Of a DNA stretch of 64,000 bases, positions 47,197 to 57,290 are shown in pieces. The first letter of the stretch is position 1. Each line of letters opens with the position of its first letter. The notes under the pieces were generated by a model. It made no database searches. It had not been told where the DNA came from and saw only the letters and a list, made by a program, of their open reading frames with translations. The stretch covers positions 496,001-560,000 of the forward strand of contig NZ_JAEHFW010000001.1 of the NCBI RefSeq assembly GCF_016522075.1. Reading direction: 5' to 3'. The DNA comes from Mucilaginibacter segetis (GTDB lineage: Bacteria; Bacteroidota; Bacteroidia; Sphingobacteriales; Sphingobacteriaceae). A program made the translations under genes and the position numbers.

Positions 47197-47802
47197 TTAC
47201 ATGCTGAATACTTTTTGGCCCTTATTCAGATATTTGTTTTCCATCACATCCTCACCCGGTTCCAGCCTTTCAAATTCCCTTAGTTTGGAGTTAAAGCCTT
47301 CGCTATCTTTAATAATAGCAACGCGTGCGCTCCTTACAAATTCAATTAAACCATAAGGTTGCAGAATTTTTATTAAATTATCAGTTTCCTCACGGTGCCC
47401 TGTGGTTTCAAACACCGTATAGTCTTTACGTATTACCACTACACGTGCGCCGTTCTCGCGCAATAAGCGTTCTACACTTACCCGTTCAGCTATAACATCG
47501 GTGGATAACTTATATAAGGCCAGTTCCTGCCATATCACGTCCTCGTTGGTATGGAAGTATACTTTAAGCACTTCTATCTGCTTTTCAATCTGACGGGCAA
47601 GTTTGCGTACCACATCTTCGGATTCTGTGATCACAATATTGAACCTGTGAATGCTCTCAATTTCAGAAGGGGAGGTGTTCAGGCTATCAATATTAATTTT
47701 ACGCCGGGTAAATATAATAGCGATACGGTTCAGCAAACCAATTTGGTTTTCGGTATAAACCGTTATGTTGTATTCCTGTTTATTATTATCCTGATCGCTC
47801 AT
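47197..47802 (-). CDS. ilvN: Acetolactate synthase small (regulatory) subunit
   Basis: IlvN binds valine and sets feedback control of the IlvB catalytic subunit. The 201-residue protein has the N-terminal ACT domain (ITVYTENQIGLLNRIAIIFTRR, then INIDSLNTSPSE) and the C-terminal ALS small-subunit domain (about 90-170, GARVVVIRKDYTVFETTGH). It lies 26 bp after ilvB. The full-length second domain suggests normal activation of the holoenzyme. Confidence 0.94.
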   Translation of the reverse strand: MSDQDNNKQEYNITVYTENQIGLLNRIAIIFTRRKINIDSLNTSPSEIESIHRFNIVITESEDVVRKLARQIEKQIEVLKVYFHTNEDVIWQELALYKLSTDVIAERVSVERLLRENGARVVVIRKDYTVFETTGHREETDNLIKILQPYGLIEFVRSARVAIIKDSEGFNSKLREFERLEPGEDVMENKYLNKGQKVFSM

Positions 47803-47828
47803 GGCTGATGTTATTAAATTAATTTTTT

Positions 47829-49583
47829 TTATTTAAGCCTGATCTCACTTACACTGCAACCCTGCGGCACCATCGGGAATACATTATTCTCTTTGGTTAC
47901 TATAACTTCCAGTAAGTAAGAGCCATTATGATCCAGCATTTCTTTTAAAGATCCAGCGAGGTCTGCTCTTTCGGAAATTGACTTTCCTTCTATCCCGTAC
48001 CCCCTGGCTACCATTACAAAATCCGGACTTTGAATATCTACAAATGAATAGCGGCGCTCGTTAAAAAGCTCCTGCCATTGGCGTACCATTCCTAAAAAAT
48101 GGTTGTTGAGAATAATGATCTTAACGTTAACACCACTTTGCATAATGGTACCTAATTCCTGTAGGGTCATTTGAAAACCGCCGTCGCCTATCACGGCAAC
48201 AACAGTACGGTCCTGAGCGCCGAATTTGGCCCCGATGGCAGCCGGCAGTGCAAAGCCCATGGTACCCAAACCACCACTGGTAACGTTACTGCGGGTATTA
48301 TTTAGTTTTGCGTAACGGCAAGCTACCATTTGATGCTGACCCACATCTGAAACTATTACTGTCTCGCCTTTGGTGATGTCGTTCAACTGCTTAATTACTT
48401 CGCCCATGGTCATTTCGCCGCTGGCCGGATTTAATTCATCATAAATTACAGCTTCAACTTCTTTCTGCGTGTATTCATTGAATTTATTAAGCCAATCATT
48501 ATGTTTTTTTTGCTCAATAGCAGCGGTGAGCATTGGCAGGGTCTCTTTACAATCGCCCCATACCGGTACCGTTGTTTTTACATTTTTATCTATTTCGGCA
48601 GGGTCAATATCCAAATGGATAACCTTGGCCTGTTTAGCATATTTATCCAGGCGGCCGGTAACGCGGTCATCAAAACGCATGCCTATGGCAATTAACACAT
48701 CGCATTCGTTAGTTAATACGTTAGGGCCATAGTTGCCATGCATACCCAGCATACCAACGTTTTGTTCGTGATCTGATGGAATGGCACCTGCACCTAATAT
48801 GGTCCATGCGGCGGGTATGCCGCTTTTTTCAACAAAAGCTTTAAACTCCTGCTCGGCACTGCCCAATATTACACCCTGCCCCCAAATAATAAATGGCTTT
48901 TTAGCCTGGTTTATCAATTCGGCAGCCTGCTGAATATACTCTGTACGCACTATAGGCTTGGGCCTGTAACTACGGATATGGTTACAAGGAGTATAACCCT
49001 CGTACTTGAACTTTTGTATCTGTGCGTTTTTGGTGATATCAATTAACACAGGTCCGGGTCTGCCGCTTTTAGCGATATAGAATGCCTTGGCTATTACTTC
49101 AGGTATTTCGTTAGCATCAGTTACCTGGTAATTCCATTTAGTAACGGGGGTGGTAATGTTAATAACGTCAGTTTCCTGGAAAGCATCGGTACCTAATAAA
49201 TGAGCAAATACCTGCCCGGTTATACAAACCAGTGGAGTGCTGTCGATCTGCGCATCGGCCAGTCCTGTTATCAGGTTAGTTGCGCCGGGGCCGCTGGTAG
49301 CAAACACCACACCAACCTTACCCGAAGTGCGTGCATATCCCTGCCCCGCATGGATGCCGCCTTGCTCATGCCTTACCAGTACATGATTAAGTTTGTCATT
49401 GTAATCATACAATGCATCATAAATAGGCATTATTGCTCCACCCGGGTAGCCAAAAACGGTGTCCACACCCTCAACGATCAAAGCTTCCAGTAAAGCTACC
49501 GATCCCGAAACTTCTTTGGTAAGTGGTTTTGCGTTTTCTGCAGCGGGTTCACTTATCTCCTGTGTGATTGCTTGTGTTTCCAT
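47829..49583 (-). CDS. ilvB: Acetolactate synthase large (catalytic) subunit
   Basis: IlvB is the TPP- and FAD-dependent enzyme condensing two pyruvates, or pyruvate with 2-oxobutanoate. The 584-residue chain has the N-terminal PYR domain with VFGYPGGAIMPIYDAL and the catalytic glutamate in HVLVRHEQGGIHAGQGYAR, the FAD-type middle domain, and the TPP-binding motif VIGDGGFQMTLQELGTIMQ. It could be a catabolic acetolactate synthase, but ilvN directly after it makes the biosynthetic form nearly certain. Confidence 0.95.
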   Translation of the reverse strand: METQAITQEISEPAAENAKPLTKEVSGSVALLEALIVEGVDTVFGYPGGAIMPIYDALYDYNDKLNHVLVRHEQGGIHAGQGYARTSGKVGVVFATSGPGATNLITGLADAQIDSTPLVCITGQVFAHLLGTDAFQETDVINITTPVTKWNYQVTDANEIPEVIAKAFYIAKSGRPGPVLIDITKNAQIQKFKYEGYTPCNHIRSYRPKPIVRTEYIQQAAELINQAKKPFIIWGQGVILGSAEQEFKAFVEKSGIPAAWTILGAGAIPSDHEQNVGMLGMHGNYGPNVLTNECDVLIAIGMRFDDRVTGRLDKYAKQAKVIHLDIDPAEIDKNVKTTVPVWGDCKETLPMLTAAIEQKKHNDWLNKFNEYTQKEVEAVIYDELNPASGEMTMGEVIKQLNDITKGETVIVSDVGQHQMVACRYAKLNNTRSNVTSGGLGTMGFALPAAIGAKFGAQDRTVVAVIGDGGFQMTLQELGTIMQSGVNVKIIILNNHFLGMVRQWQELFNERRYSFVDIQSPDFVMVARGYGIEGKSISERADLAGSLKEMLDHNGSYLLEVIVTKENNVFPMVPQGCSVSEIRLK

Positions 49584-49658
49584 ATGCCGTCAATTTCCCT
49601 ATGGGTTTAATTATTTATTTTCTTTACCAGCTGTATCCGTTTTGGAATCAGCATATAC

Positions 49659-51368
49659 TTATAATTCATCTGTTACGCAACCTTCGGCAGCTGAGCTTAC
49701 GGTTTTAGCATATTTATATAGTAATCCTTTATTGACTTTTAATGCCGGTTGTACCCATTGGGCTTTACGTGCTGCTATTTCCTCGTCAGACAGCGCCACT
49801 TTTATAGTGTTGGCCACGGCATCTATCTCAATTATGTCTTCATCTTTTACCATGGCTATAAATCCGCCGTCAAATGCCTCAGGAGTAATATGACCTACAA
49901 CAAAGCCATGTGTGCCGCCGCTAAAGCGACCGTCGGTGATTAGCGCGACCGAACTACCCAGCCCCGCGCCAAATATGGCTGATGTTGGTTTCAGCATTTC
50001 GGGCATACCCGGTGCACCTTTAGGGCCTACATTGCGAATTACCACTACATCGCCTTTTTTAACGCGACCACTTTGGATACCTGCTATCAGTTCGAACTCT
50101 CCGTCAAACACACGGGCAGGACCGGTGAAACGCTCACCTTCTTTACCTGTTATTTTTGCGACACTGCCGCCCTCGGCAAGATTTCCGTAAAGTATCTGTA
50201 AGTGTCCGGTAGCTTTTATAGGATTTTCAGTAGGTCTGATAACCTTTTGGTTTTCAAATTCAAGTGAGGGTACATCAGCAAGATTTTCGGTAATGGTTTT
50301 GCCGGTAACAGTTAAACAATCGCCATGTAACCAGCCTTGTTCCAAACAATACTTCATAACCGCCGGAACACCGCCAACATTGTGAAGGTCTTCCATCATA
50401 TATTTACCGCTGGGTTTCATATCGGCCAGCACCGGGATACGGTTACTTACTGCCTGAAAATCGTCCTGCGTTAATTTAACATCCACGCTTTTGGCCATTG
50501 CAATTAAGTGCAATACCGCGTTAGTTGAGCCACCTAACACCATAATCACCACAATGGCGTTCTCGAAGGCTTCGCGGGTCATGATATCTGATGGTTTAAT
50601 ATCTTTTTCTAAAAGTATCTTAATGGCCTTGCCAGCCGCCAAACATTCCGCTTTTTTATTTTCGCTTAATGCAGGGTTTGATGAGGAGTAAGGTAAACTC
50701 ATGCCCAAAGCCTCTATAGCTGCTGCCATAGTATTAGCAGTGTAAATACCCCCGCAGGCTCCCGCGCTGGGGCAGGCATTTTTTATGATGCCCATAAAAT
50801 CTACATCATCTATCTGTCCGGATATTTTTTTACCCAGAGCTTCAAAAGCTGATACGATGTTCAAATCTTCACCTTTCCAATGACCAGGCTTAATAGTTCC
50901 TCCGTATACCATAATAGACGGACGGTTCAGTCGTCCCATGGCCATTATAGAGCCGGGCATGTTTTTATCGCAACCCGGTAGGGTAATTAAACCATCATAA
51001 TATTGAGCCCCGGTAACTGCCTCTATCGAGTCGGCAATTACATCGCGGCTTACTAAAGAATACCTCATCCCTTCGGTACCGTTACTCATGCCGTCGCTTA
51101 CACCTATGGTATGGAATATTAAACCTACCATGTCTTCATTCCAGATGCCTTGTTTAACTAATTTAGCCAGATCATTAAGATGCATATTGCAGGTATTGCC
51201 ATCGTATCCCATACTGGCTACACCTACTTGTGCCTTTTTCATATCATCATCAGTAAGACCAATTCCATATAACATCGCCTGCGCGGCGGGCTGGGTAGGA
51301 TCCTGCGTTAAGGTTTTGCTGTACTTGTTTATTTCTACAGCTTTGGTAGTATCTGATGACGAGCTCAT
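49659..51368 (-). CDS. ilvD: Dihydroxy-acid dehydratase
   Basis: IlvD dehydrates the dihydroxy acids to 2-oxoisovalerate and 2-oxo-3-methylvalerate. The 569-residue protein has Fe-S ligand cysteines in [27 protein letters not shown] and [18 protein letters not shown], and the C-terminal [20 protein letters not shown]. It is the first gene of the operon; its 375-bp upstream gap holds palindromes that could be operators. The enzyme is oxygen sensitive in many bacteria depending on cluster type, which cannot be judged here. Confidence 0.96.
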   Translation of the reverse strand: MSSSSDTTKAVEINKYSKTLTQDPTQPAAQAMLYGIGLTDDDMKKAQVGVASMGYDGNTCNMHLNDLAKLVKQGIWNEDMVGLIFHTIGVSDGMSNGTEGMRYSLVSRDVIADSIEAVTGAQYYDGLITLPGCDKNMPGSIMAMGRLNRPSIMVYGGTIKPGHWKGEDLNIVSAFEALGKKISGQIDDVDFMGIIKNACPSAGACGGIYTANTMAAAIEALGMSLPYSSSNPALSENKKAECLAAGKAIKILLEKDIKPSDIMTREAFENAIVVIMVLGGSTNAVLHLIAMAKSVDVKLTQDDFQAVSNRIPVLADMKPSGKYMMEDLHNVGGVPAVMKYCLEQGWLHGDCLTVTGKTITENLADVPSLEFENQKVIRPTENPIKATGHLQILYGNLAEGGSVAKITGKEGERFTGPARVFDGEFELIAGIQSGRVKKGDVVVIRNVGPKGAPGMPEMLKPTSAIFGAGLGSSVALITDGRFSGGTHGFVVGHITPEAFDGGFIAMVKDEDIIEIDAVANTIKVALSDEEIAARKAQWVQPALKVNKGLLYKYAKTVSSAAEGCVTDEL

Positions 51369-51743
51369 TTATTTATAATTTTCAGCTATTGATTCGGGTA
51401 AGACCCGTATTTATCCAAGTCTTATATTTGATATTTGTAAGTTAGATATAGCCTACGCGAATAACAATAGGATAAATAAAATTTATTAAAAAAATATATA
51501 ATTCTTCAATTTATTAATTATAACATATAATATTCTTTATATATATATAATATTGATATTTTATTTCTATTGATTTATACCAAAGTTTAAAACGGTATTC
51601 GGTATAAATTTTATGCATGCATAATAATTAGCTGATTTTCTGCCTGAATTTGCGTTTCCTGCGAAAAAAATTGTTCAAAAATGATCAGTGAAAGTTTGTT
51701 ATCGGAGTAAACATTATACATCTTTAGTTAATTAAAAAATAAC
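51369..51743. promoter_or_regulatory. 375-bp divergent regulatory gap upstream of ilvD
   Basis: The gap is very A+T rich and contains no gene I can support. It holds a 9-bp inverted repeat (51573-51581 with 51601-51609, arm ATTTATACC), a perfect 14-bp palindrome TTATGCATGCATAA (51611-51624), and a small hairpin CGGGT/ACCCG (51395-51407) 27 bp before the ilvD start. No leader peptide rich in branched-chain codons and no T-box was seen. No exact TAnnTTTG was found for either gene. Confidence 0.45.
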
Positions 51744-52667
51744 ATGAAAAATATTTTTACCTCACTTCTTTTGCTTGTTAGTACTACTTTTTGTTATTCC
51801 CAAAAAACTAAGCTTAAGCTTGATCTGAAAATGGACAGCGTTTACGTTTTAAATAACACGGTAGACATGACCATAGATCAGGAAATTAATGGAACTAACC
51901 AGATAGTTTCAACGAAGATATCTGCACAAACTATTCATAAAGTAGTAGCTATTAATGATACGCTATATACCCTTGAAGTAAAGTATACGGATATGAGAAT
52001 GAATATGAAAATTGGAGACAAGGAGATTAAATACAGTTCAACTGATAAAGATGGTAATCCGTTTGCTATTGTTTTGGCAGCTATGCTCAATAAACCATTT
52101 ACGATAATTATGAGCAACACCGGCAGAATAATTGACGTAAAGAACACCGATAATTTATTTTCTACTATGTTCGATCTACAGGCGCAGCTTACTGAAGCTC
52201 AGAAGGCGTCCATAAAAAGCCAGATGCAAAAATCTTTCGGGGAAAAAACTATTAAAGGTAATTTCCAGGAAGAATTTGTTGTGTTTCCGGAAAAGAAGAT
52301 CTCATTGCACGATTCATGGCTGACGGCAATTGCTATGGAAACTTCGGGGGTATCTATAAATACACAAATAACTTATAGCTTGGAAGACATAACGCCTAAT
52401 GAGTACGTTATAAATGGATCTGCAAAGATAGTATCAGGAAAAGATTCAGGATATAAAGTTTCTAATGGCTTGGAAATGCGTTTTATTAACATGGCTGGCA
52501 CCATGACAGCAAAAGTTAAAATTGATAAACATACCGGATGGATAACCGAATCGACCATAACCAAACATCTGTCCGGCACCGCAGATATTAAAGACTCTCC
52601 GCAAATACCCGGCGGATTAAGCTATCCGATAACGATAGACGCCACACTAAAAGCAACGGATAAATAA
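51744..52667 (+). CDS. Secreted protein of unknown function, DUF6263-like
   Basis: This 307-residue protein has a signal peptide (KNIFTSLLLLVSTTFCYSQ) and then a beta-rich body with alternating hydrophobic strands (KLDLKMDSVYVLNNTVDMTI, TLYTLEVKYTDMRM, NKPFTIIMSNTGRII). The pattern, with a later SLHDSWLTAI and GTMTAKVKIDKHTGWIT, resembles Bacteroidota secreted proteins annotated DUF6263; this is recall, not a search result. It is divergent from ilvD and ends in a strong terminator. Its role is unknown. Confidence 0.65.
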   Translation: MKNIFTSLLLLVSTTFCYSQKTKLKLDLKMDSVYVLNNTVDMTIDQEINGTNQIVSTKISAQTIHKVVAINDTLYTLEVKYTDMRMNMKIGDKEIKYSSTDKDGNPFAIVLAAMLNKPFTIIMSNTGRIIDVKNTDNLFSTMFDLQAQLTEAQKASIKSQMQKSFGEKTIKGNFQEEFVVFPEKKISLHDSWLTAIAMETSGVSINTQITYSLEDITPNEYVINGSAKIVSGKDSGYKVSNGLEMRFINMAGTMTAKVKIDKHTGWITESTITKHLSGTADIKDSPQIPGGLSYPITIDATLKATDK

Positions 52668-52670
52668 AAA

Positions 52671-52702
52671 AATGCCCGGGTAATTTGCCCGGGCATTTTT
52701 TT
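52671..52702. terminator. Strong bidirectional terminator
   Basis: AATGCCCGGG (52671-52680) pairs with CCCGGGCATT (52688-52697) over 10 bp with a 7-base loop, flanked by A and T runs, so it can end both the DUF6263-like gene and the convergent atpC. Confidence 0.93.
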
Positions 52703-52721
52703 ATTTTATTGTTAAGTGGAT

Positions 52722-52970
52722 CTATTTGTGTGTAATACCCTCGGCCAGTACTGTTACTTTATTGTTTAAAGCTTCAACTACACCACCGTGAATATAAAAC
52801 ACTTCATCCTTACCGCCACCTCTTACAGTAAGCTTGCCATCATTCAGAGTGGAGATGATAGGGGCGTGGTTATTTAACAGTTCTAAAAAACCCAAGGTAC
52901 CCGGCAAGGTAACCGAGGTAACTTCGCCCTCAAATACTGTTTTATCAGGTGTTAGAATTTCTAATGTCAT
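52722..52970 (-). CDS. atpC: F1F0 ATP synthase epsilon subunit, short form
   Basis: Epsilon links the gamma shaft to the c-ring. The 82-residue chain holds only the N-terminal beta-sandwich (TLEILTPDKTVFEGEVTSVT, LPGTLGFLELLNNHAPIIS, GGVVEALNNKVTVLAEG); the C-terminal helical hairpin that acts as an inhibitory arm in many bacteria (full length about 135) is missing. It follows atpD in the same direction but is separated by 154 bp containing a heptamer array. The other atp genes are elsewhere, as is common in Bacteroidota. Confidence 0.9.
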   Translation of the reverse strand: MTLEILTPDKTVFEGEVTSVTLPGTLGFLELLNNHAPIISTLNDGKLTVRGGGKDEVFYIHGGVVEALNNKVTVLAEGITHK

Positions 52971-52973
52971 GTT

Positions 52974-53124
52974 TTAATTAGATATTAGATATTAGATATT
53001 AGATGTGAGACTTTATATAGAATGTCTTAATCCGTTTTACCTTATATCTGTTTCTTAATATATACCGAAAAAAATATGAGATTTGAATAGCAGGTATCAA
53101 ATCTCATATCTAACATCTCAAATT

Positions 53125-53126
<2 letters not shown>
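52974..53126. repeat. Degenerate heptamer array with inverted arms, atpD-atpC gap
   Basis: From 52981 five 7-bp units run GATATTA three times, then GATGTGA and GACTTTA. On the opposite strand the other end of the gap (53096-53126) reads TTTGAGA, TGTTAGA, TATGAGA, TTTGATA, the same family rotated. The two halves share the core AGATNT(T/G). A perfect 13-bp inverted repeat (53074-53086 with 53097-53109) sits at the atpD end. Confidence 0.7.
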
Positions 53127-54645
<1,519 letters not shown>

Positions 54646-54702
54646 TTAAAGAATTTACAATGAAACAGTTATTTTTTAATACAACGCACTATTTCAGAGG
54701 CG

Positions 54703-54710
54703 CAAAGTTA
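54703..54710 (-). promoter_or_regulatory. Bacteroidota -7 element for atpD
   Basis: On the minus strand TAACTTTG matches TAnnTTTG exactly and lies 72 bp from the atpD start, giving a leader of about 68 nt. Confidence 0.5.
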
Positions 54711-54785
54711 AGGTTTATTGCCAAATATTTAAATACTAATCGCAAGAAATTTTATGCCATTTTATACGTTACCAAAAAAACGACA

Positions 54786-55766
54786 TTAAAAGGTCAGCAC
54801 TATCTTCCCCATATGTGTGCTATTTTCCATTAACTGGTGTGCTTCAGCCGCTTGGGCTGCTGCAAATGTTTTATAAACAACTGGTTTTATTTTCCCCGAA
54901 GTTATATGGGGCCATATGTTTTCCTCTAATTTACGTGCTATAGCGGTTTTGAATACTGTACTTCGTGCGCGCAAAGTTGAGCCGGTGATAGTTAAACGCC
55001 TGCGCATTACCGCAGACATATCTACTTGCACCTGTTTACCCTTAATAGTATTGATCATAACCAATCTACCATCATCGGCAAGGCTCTGTATATTTAATGG
55101 TGTGTAATCACCGCCAACCATATCTAATATTACGTTAACTCCCCTTCCATTGGTTAACATGCTGATTAAATCTGCAAAATTCTGTTTATTGTAATTGATC
55201 GCTTTATCTGCCCCAAGGTTTTCACAAAACGCGCATTTATCATCGGTACCTGCGGTAACGTAAACCGTACAGCCGGATGCTTTTGCCATTTGTATAGCCG
55301 CTACGCCAATACCACTTGAACCGCCATGTACCAGCAAGCTCTCGCCCGGTTGGAGCTTCCCTCGGTCAAATACATTGCTCCATACGGTAAAGAAAGTTTC
55401 CGGCAAAGACGCCGCTTCCGCAAATGAAAGGTTTGGAGGTACAGGTAAACATTGCCCTTCGGGCACATTGCAAAATTCCGCATAAGCACCACCGTAAACC
55501 AGCGCGCAAACTTTATCGCCAATTTTCCACCGTTTAACTTTACTTCCCGCTGCGGTTACAATTCCTGCTAATTCAAGGCCGGGTATATCTATAGGCGCGC
55601 CTGGCGGCGGCGGATAGTTGCCTTTACGCTGAAATACATCCGGCCGGTTTATACCGGCTGCCTCTACTTTAACTAATACTTCCGTATCTGTATAATCCGG
55701 AACCGGCCGTTCTTCAAGTTGTAAAACTTTGGGATCACCGGGTTGGGTTATTACTATGGTATTCAT
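54786..55766 (-). CDS. NAD(P)H:quinone oxidoreductase, zeta-crystallin type
   Basis: This 326-residue zinc-free MDR enzyme reduces quinones or enones with NADPH. It has the GroES-like N-terminus (VKVEAAGINRPDVFQRKGNY), the Rossmann motif VHGGSSGIGVAAIQMAKASG, and INYNKQNFADLISMLTNGRG. It resembles PIG3-type quinone oxidoreductases. I preferred the second ATG (55766) of an ATGATG start; the first is equally possible. It is divergent from the peroxiredoxin gene, suggesting a shared oxidative-stress setting. Confidence 0.88.
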   Translation of the reverse strand: MNTIVITQPGDPKVLQLEERPVPDYTDTEVLVKVEAAGINRPDVFQRKGNYPPPPGAPIDIPGLELAGIVTAAGSKVKRWKIGDKVCALVYGGAYAEFCNVPEGQCLPVPPNLSFAEAASLPETFFTVWSNVFDRGKLQPGESLLVHGGSSGIGVAAIQMAKASGCTVYVTAGTDDKCAFCENLGADKAINYNKQNFADLISMLTNGRGVNVILDMVGGDYTPLNIQSLADDGRLVMINTIKGKQVQVDMSAVMRRRLTITGSTLRARSTVFKTAIARKLEENIWPHITSGKIKPVVYKTFAAAQAAEAHQLMENSTHMGKIVLTF

Positions 55767-55912
55767 CATTTAATTCTAACAGCTTTATAAATATTATGTT
55801 CTATATGTAATTTCTCCGCTCATTATGGCTCACGACGAATTTATTTGAGCAAAAAATAGAAGGGATTAATTTAAATGTTTATAAAATGGTTTATTTGTAA
55901 TAAAAAACTTTT

Positions 55913-56374
55913 ATGTCAATACAAACAGGCCAGCCAGCACCCCAATTTAAATTAGTATCGTCGGAACTGAAAGAGGTATCGCTTTCGGACTTTAAAGGAA
56001 GAAAAGTGGTGATCCATTTTTTCCCAATGGCTTTTACAGGTGTATGCACCACTCAACTGTGTACTATGCGCGATAATTTTGGTTATTATGAGGGTTTGAA
56101 TGCCCAGATATTAGGTATTTCAGTTGACTCGCCATTTACGCTTGCTAAGTTCAAAGAAGAGAATAATTATCAGTTTCCATTATTATCAGATTTCAATAAG
56201 GAAGCGTCATCGGCTTACGGTGCTATATATGAGAAATTTGCATTCGGATTAAAGGGTGTATCAAAACGTGCAGCATTTGTTTTGGATGAGGATCAAACGG
56301 TGGTATATGCGGAGGTATTAGAAAACGCCGGCGACCTTCCTAATTTCGAAGCTATAGCTGAAAAAGTGAAGTAA
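55913..56374 (+). CDS. Peroxiredoxin, PrxQ/BCP-like
   Basis: This 153-residue thiol peroxidase has the family motif FPMAFTGVCTTQLC: peroxidatic C45 (P-x3-T-x2-C) and C50 five residues later, the spacing of the resolving cysteine in atypical 2-Cys PrxQ/BCP enzymes. AhpE-like one-Cys enzymes are an alternative. It reduces hydroperoxides, probably with thioredoxin (trxA is in this window). The start is the first ATG after the gap; no Bacteroidota -7 element was found. Confidence 0.87.
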   Translation: MSIQTGQPAPQFKLVSSELKEVSLSDFKGRKVVIHFFPMAFTGVCTTQLCTMRDNFGYYEGLNAQILGISVDSPFTLAKFKEENNYQFPLLSDFNKEASSAYGAIYEKFAFGLKGVSKRAAFVLDEDQTVVYAEVLENAGDLPNFEAIAEKVK

Positions 56375-56385
56375 TTAAAAAAATA

Positions 56386-56416
56386 TTGCAGAGATAAAAA
56401 AGAAATTCTATTTTTG
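56386..56416 (+). promoter_or_regulatory. Promoter of tRNA-Arg
   Basis: TATTTTTG (56409-56416) is a perfect TAnnTTTG with TTG at 56386-56388 placed 20 bp upstream. It is 58 bp before the tRNA, so the precursor has a leader containing a 9-bp hairpin (56420-56428 with 56445-56453). Confidence 0.6.
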
Positions 56417-56473
56417 CAGTCCGTTAAAAATGGTGGTTTCACTATTTAACGGAATTAATAGAATATAAAAGAT

Positions 56474-56547
56474 GCATTTGTAGCTCAACTGGATAGAGCA
56501 TCTCACTACGGATGAGAAGGTTTGGGGTTCGAATCCCTACAAGTGCA
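56474..56547 (+). tRNA. tRNA-Arg (anticodon ACG)
   Basis: The 74-nt sequence folds fully by hand: acceptor GCATTTG with CAAGTGC, D stem GCTC/GAGC, anticodon stem TCTCA/TGAGA enclosing CTACGGA (anticodon ACG, which becomes ICG after deamination and reads CGU, CGC and CGA), variable loop AGGTT, T stem TGGGG/CCCTA with loop TTCGAAT, discriminator A. The 3' CCA is not encoded. Confidence 0.97.
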
Positions 56548-56556
56548 CATAAATTT

Positions 56557-56588
56557 AAGCCTTTCCGTTTTTACAGAAAGGCTTTTAA
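56557..56588 (+). terminator. Hairpin terminator between tRNA-Arg and adk
   Basis: AAGCCTTTC (56557-56565) pairs with GAAAGGCTT (56576-56584) perfectly over 9 bp, followed by TTAACTTTA. The T run is short, so it may be leaky and let transcription continue into adk, whose ATG lies 17 bp further on. Confidence 0.7.
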
Positions 56589-56604
56589 CTTTAATCACAA
56601 AGGG

Positions 56605-57192
56605 ATGCTTAACTTAGTATTGTTTGGTCCCCCCGGCGCCGGGAAGGGAACGCAATCACAAAAACTTATTGAAAAATTCGGATTAATTCACTTATCTACA
56701 GGTGATTTACTGCGTGGTGAGATATTCGAAGGCACAGCACTTGGATTAGAAGCCAAAAAACTAATGGACGAGGGTACATTGGTTCCTGATAAGGTGGTTA
56801 TTGGTATGATAAGCAATAAGCTTGATGCCAACAAAGATGCTAAAGGCTTTATTTTTGACGGTTTTCCGCGTACGGTTGCTCAGGCTGAGGCACTTGATGA
56901 ATTGCTTATATCAAAAAGCTCCTCTATATCCGGTATGATAGCTCTTGAGGTTAATGACGCAGAGTTAGAGAACAGATTATTGTTAAGAGGCAAAAGCTCC
57001 GGCAGACCCGATGATGCAAATCCGGAGGTTATCCGTAAACGTATAAAAGAATATAATAATAAAACCGCCCCTGTTGCGGATTTCTACAAAAACCAAAATA
57101 AGTATACCAGCATTAATGGTATAGGTGAGGTGAATGAAATTTTTACGTCTATTTGCGACGTGATAGCGACGTGGCTAAAAAAAGCAAACTGA
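56605..57192 (+). CDS. adk: Adenylate kinase
   Basis: Adk interconverts ATP, ADP and AMP. From ATG 56605 it has 195 residues: P-loop GPPGAGKGTQ at 8-17, IHLSTGDLLRGEI, GFPRTVAQAEAL and a short lid (LLLRGKSSGRPDDANPEVI) without a zinc site, the short-lid form. An earlier in-frame ATG at 56512 lies inside the tRNA and is not used. Its promoter is either that of the tRNA or unseen. Confidence 0.95.
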   Translation: MLNLVLFGPPGAGKGTQSQKLIEKFGLIHLSTGDLLRGEIFEGTALGLEAKKLMDEGTLVPDKVVIGMISNKLDANKDAKGFIFDGFPRTVAQAEALDELLISKSSSISGMIALEVNDAELENRLLLRGKSSGRPDDANPEVIRKRIKEYNNKTAPVADFYKNQNKYTSINGIGEVNEIFTSICDVIATWLKKAN

Positions 57193-57210
57193 TAACAAAA
57201 ATTCAGAGTT

Positions 57211-57256
57211 AAGTCCGAAAGCTGGTTAAGTGTTATACTTACTATCTTTCGGACTT
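57211..57256. other. Nested hairpin in the adk-obgE gap
   Basis: A perfect 11-bp inverted repeat (AAGTCCGAAAG at 57211-57221, complement at 57246-57256) encloses a smaller TAAGT/ACTTA hairpin. No T run follows, so it is not a standard terminator; it could be an RNA-processing or attenuation structure. Confidence 0.55.
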
Positions 57257-57290
57257 TCCGTCTAAATACATTCAGCTTAAATAAAGCAAT

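Noticed and set aside
51480..51560. AT-rich stretch as a possible replication origin
   Set aside because: No DnaA-box cluster or origin-linked genes; it looks like an ordinary AT-rich divergent promoter region.
51369..51743. Leader peptide or T-box attenuator for ilvD
   Set aside because: No short frame rich in Ile, Leu or Val codons and no T-box motif or terminator was found.
56512..56604. N-terminal extension of adenylate kinase from an ATG at 56512
   Set aside because: This ATG lies within the tRNA-Arg sequence; the family start and P-loop spacing fit ATG 56605.
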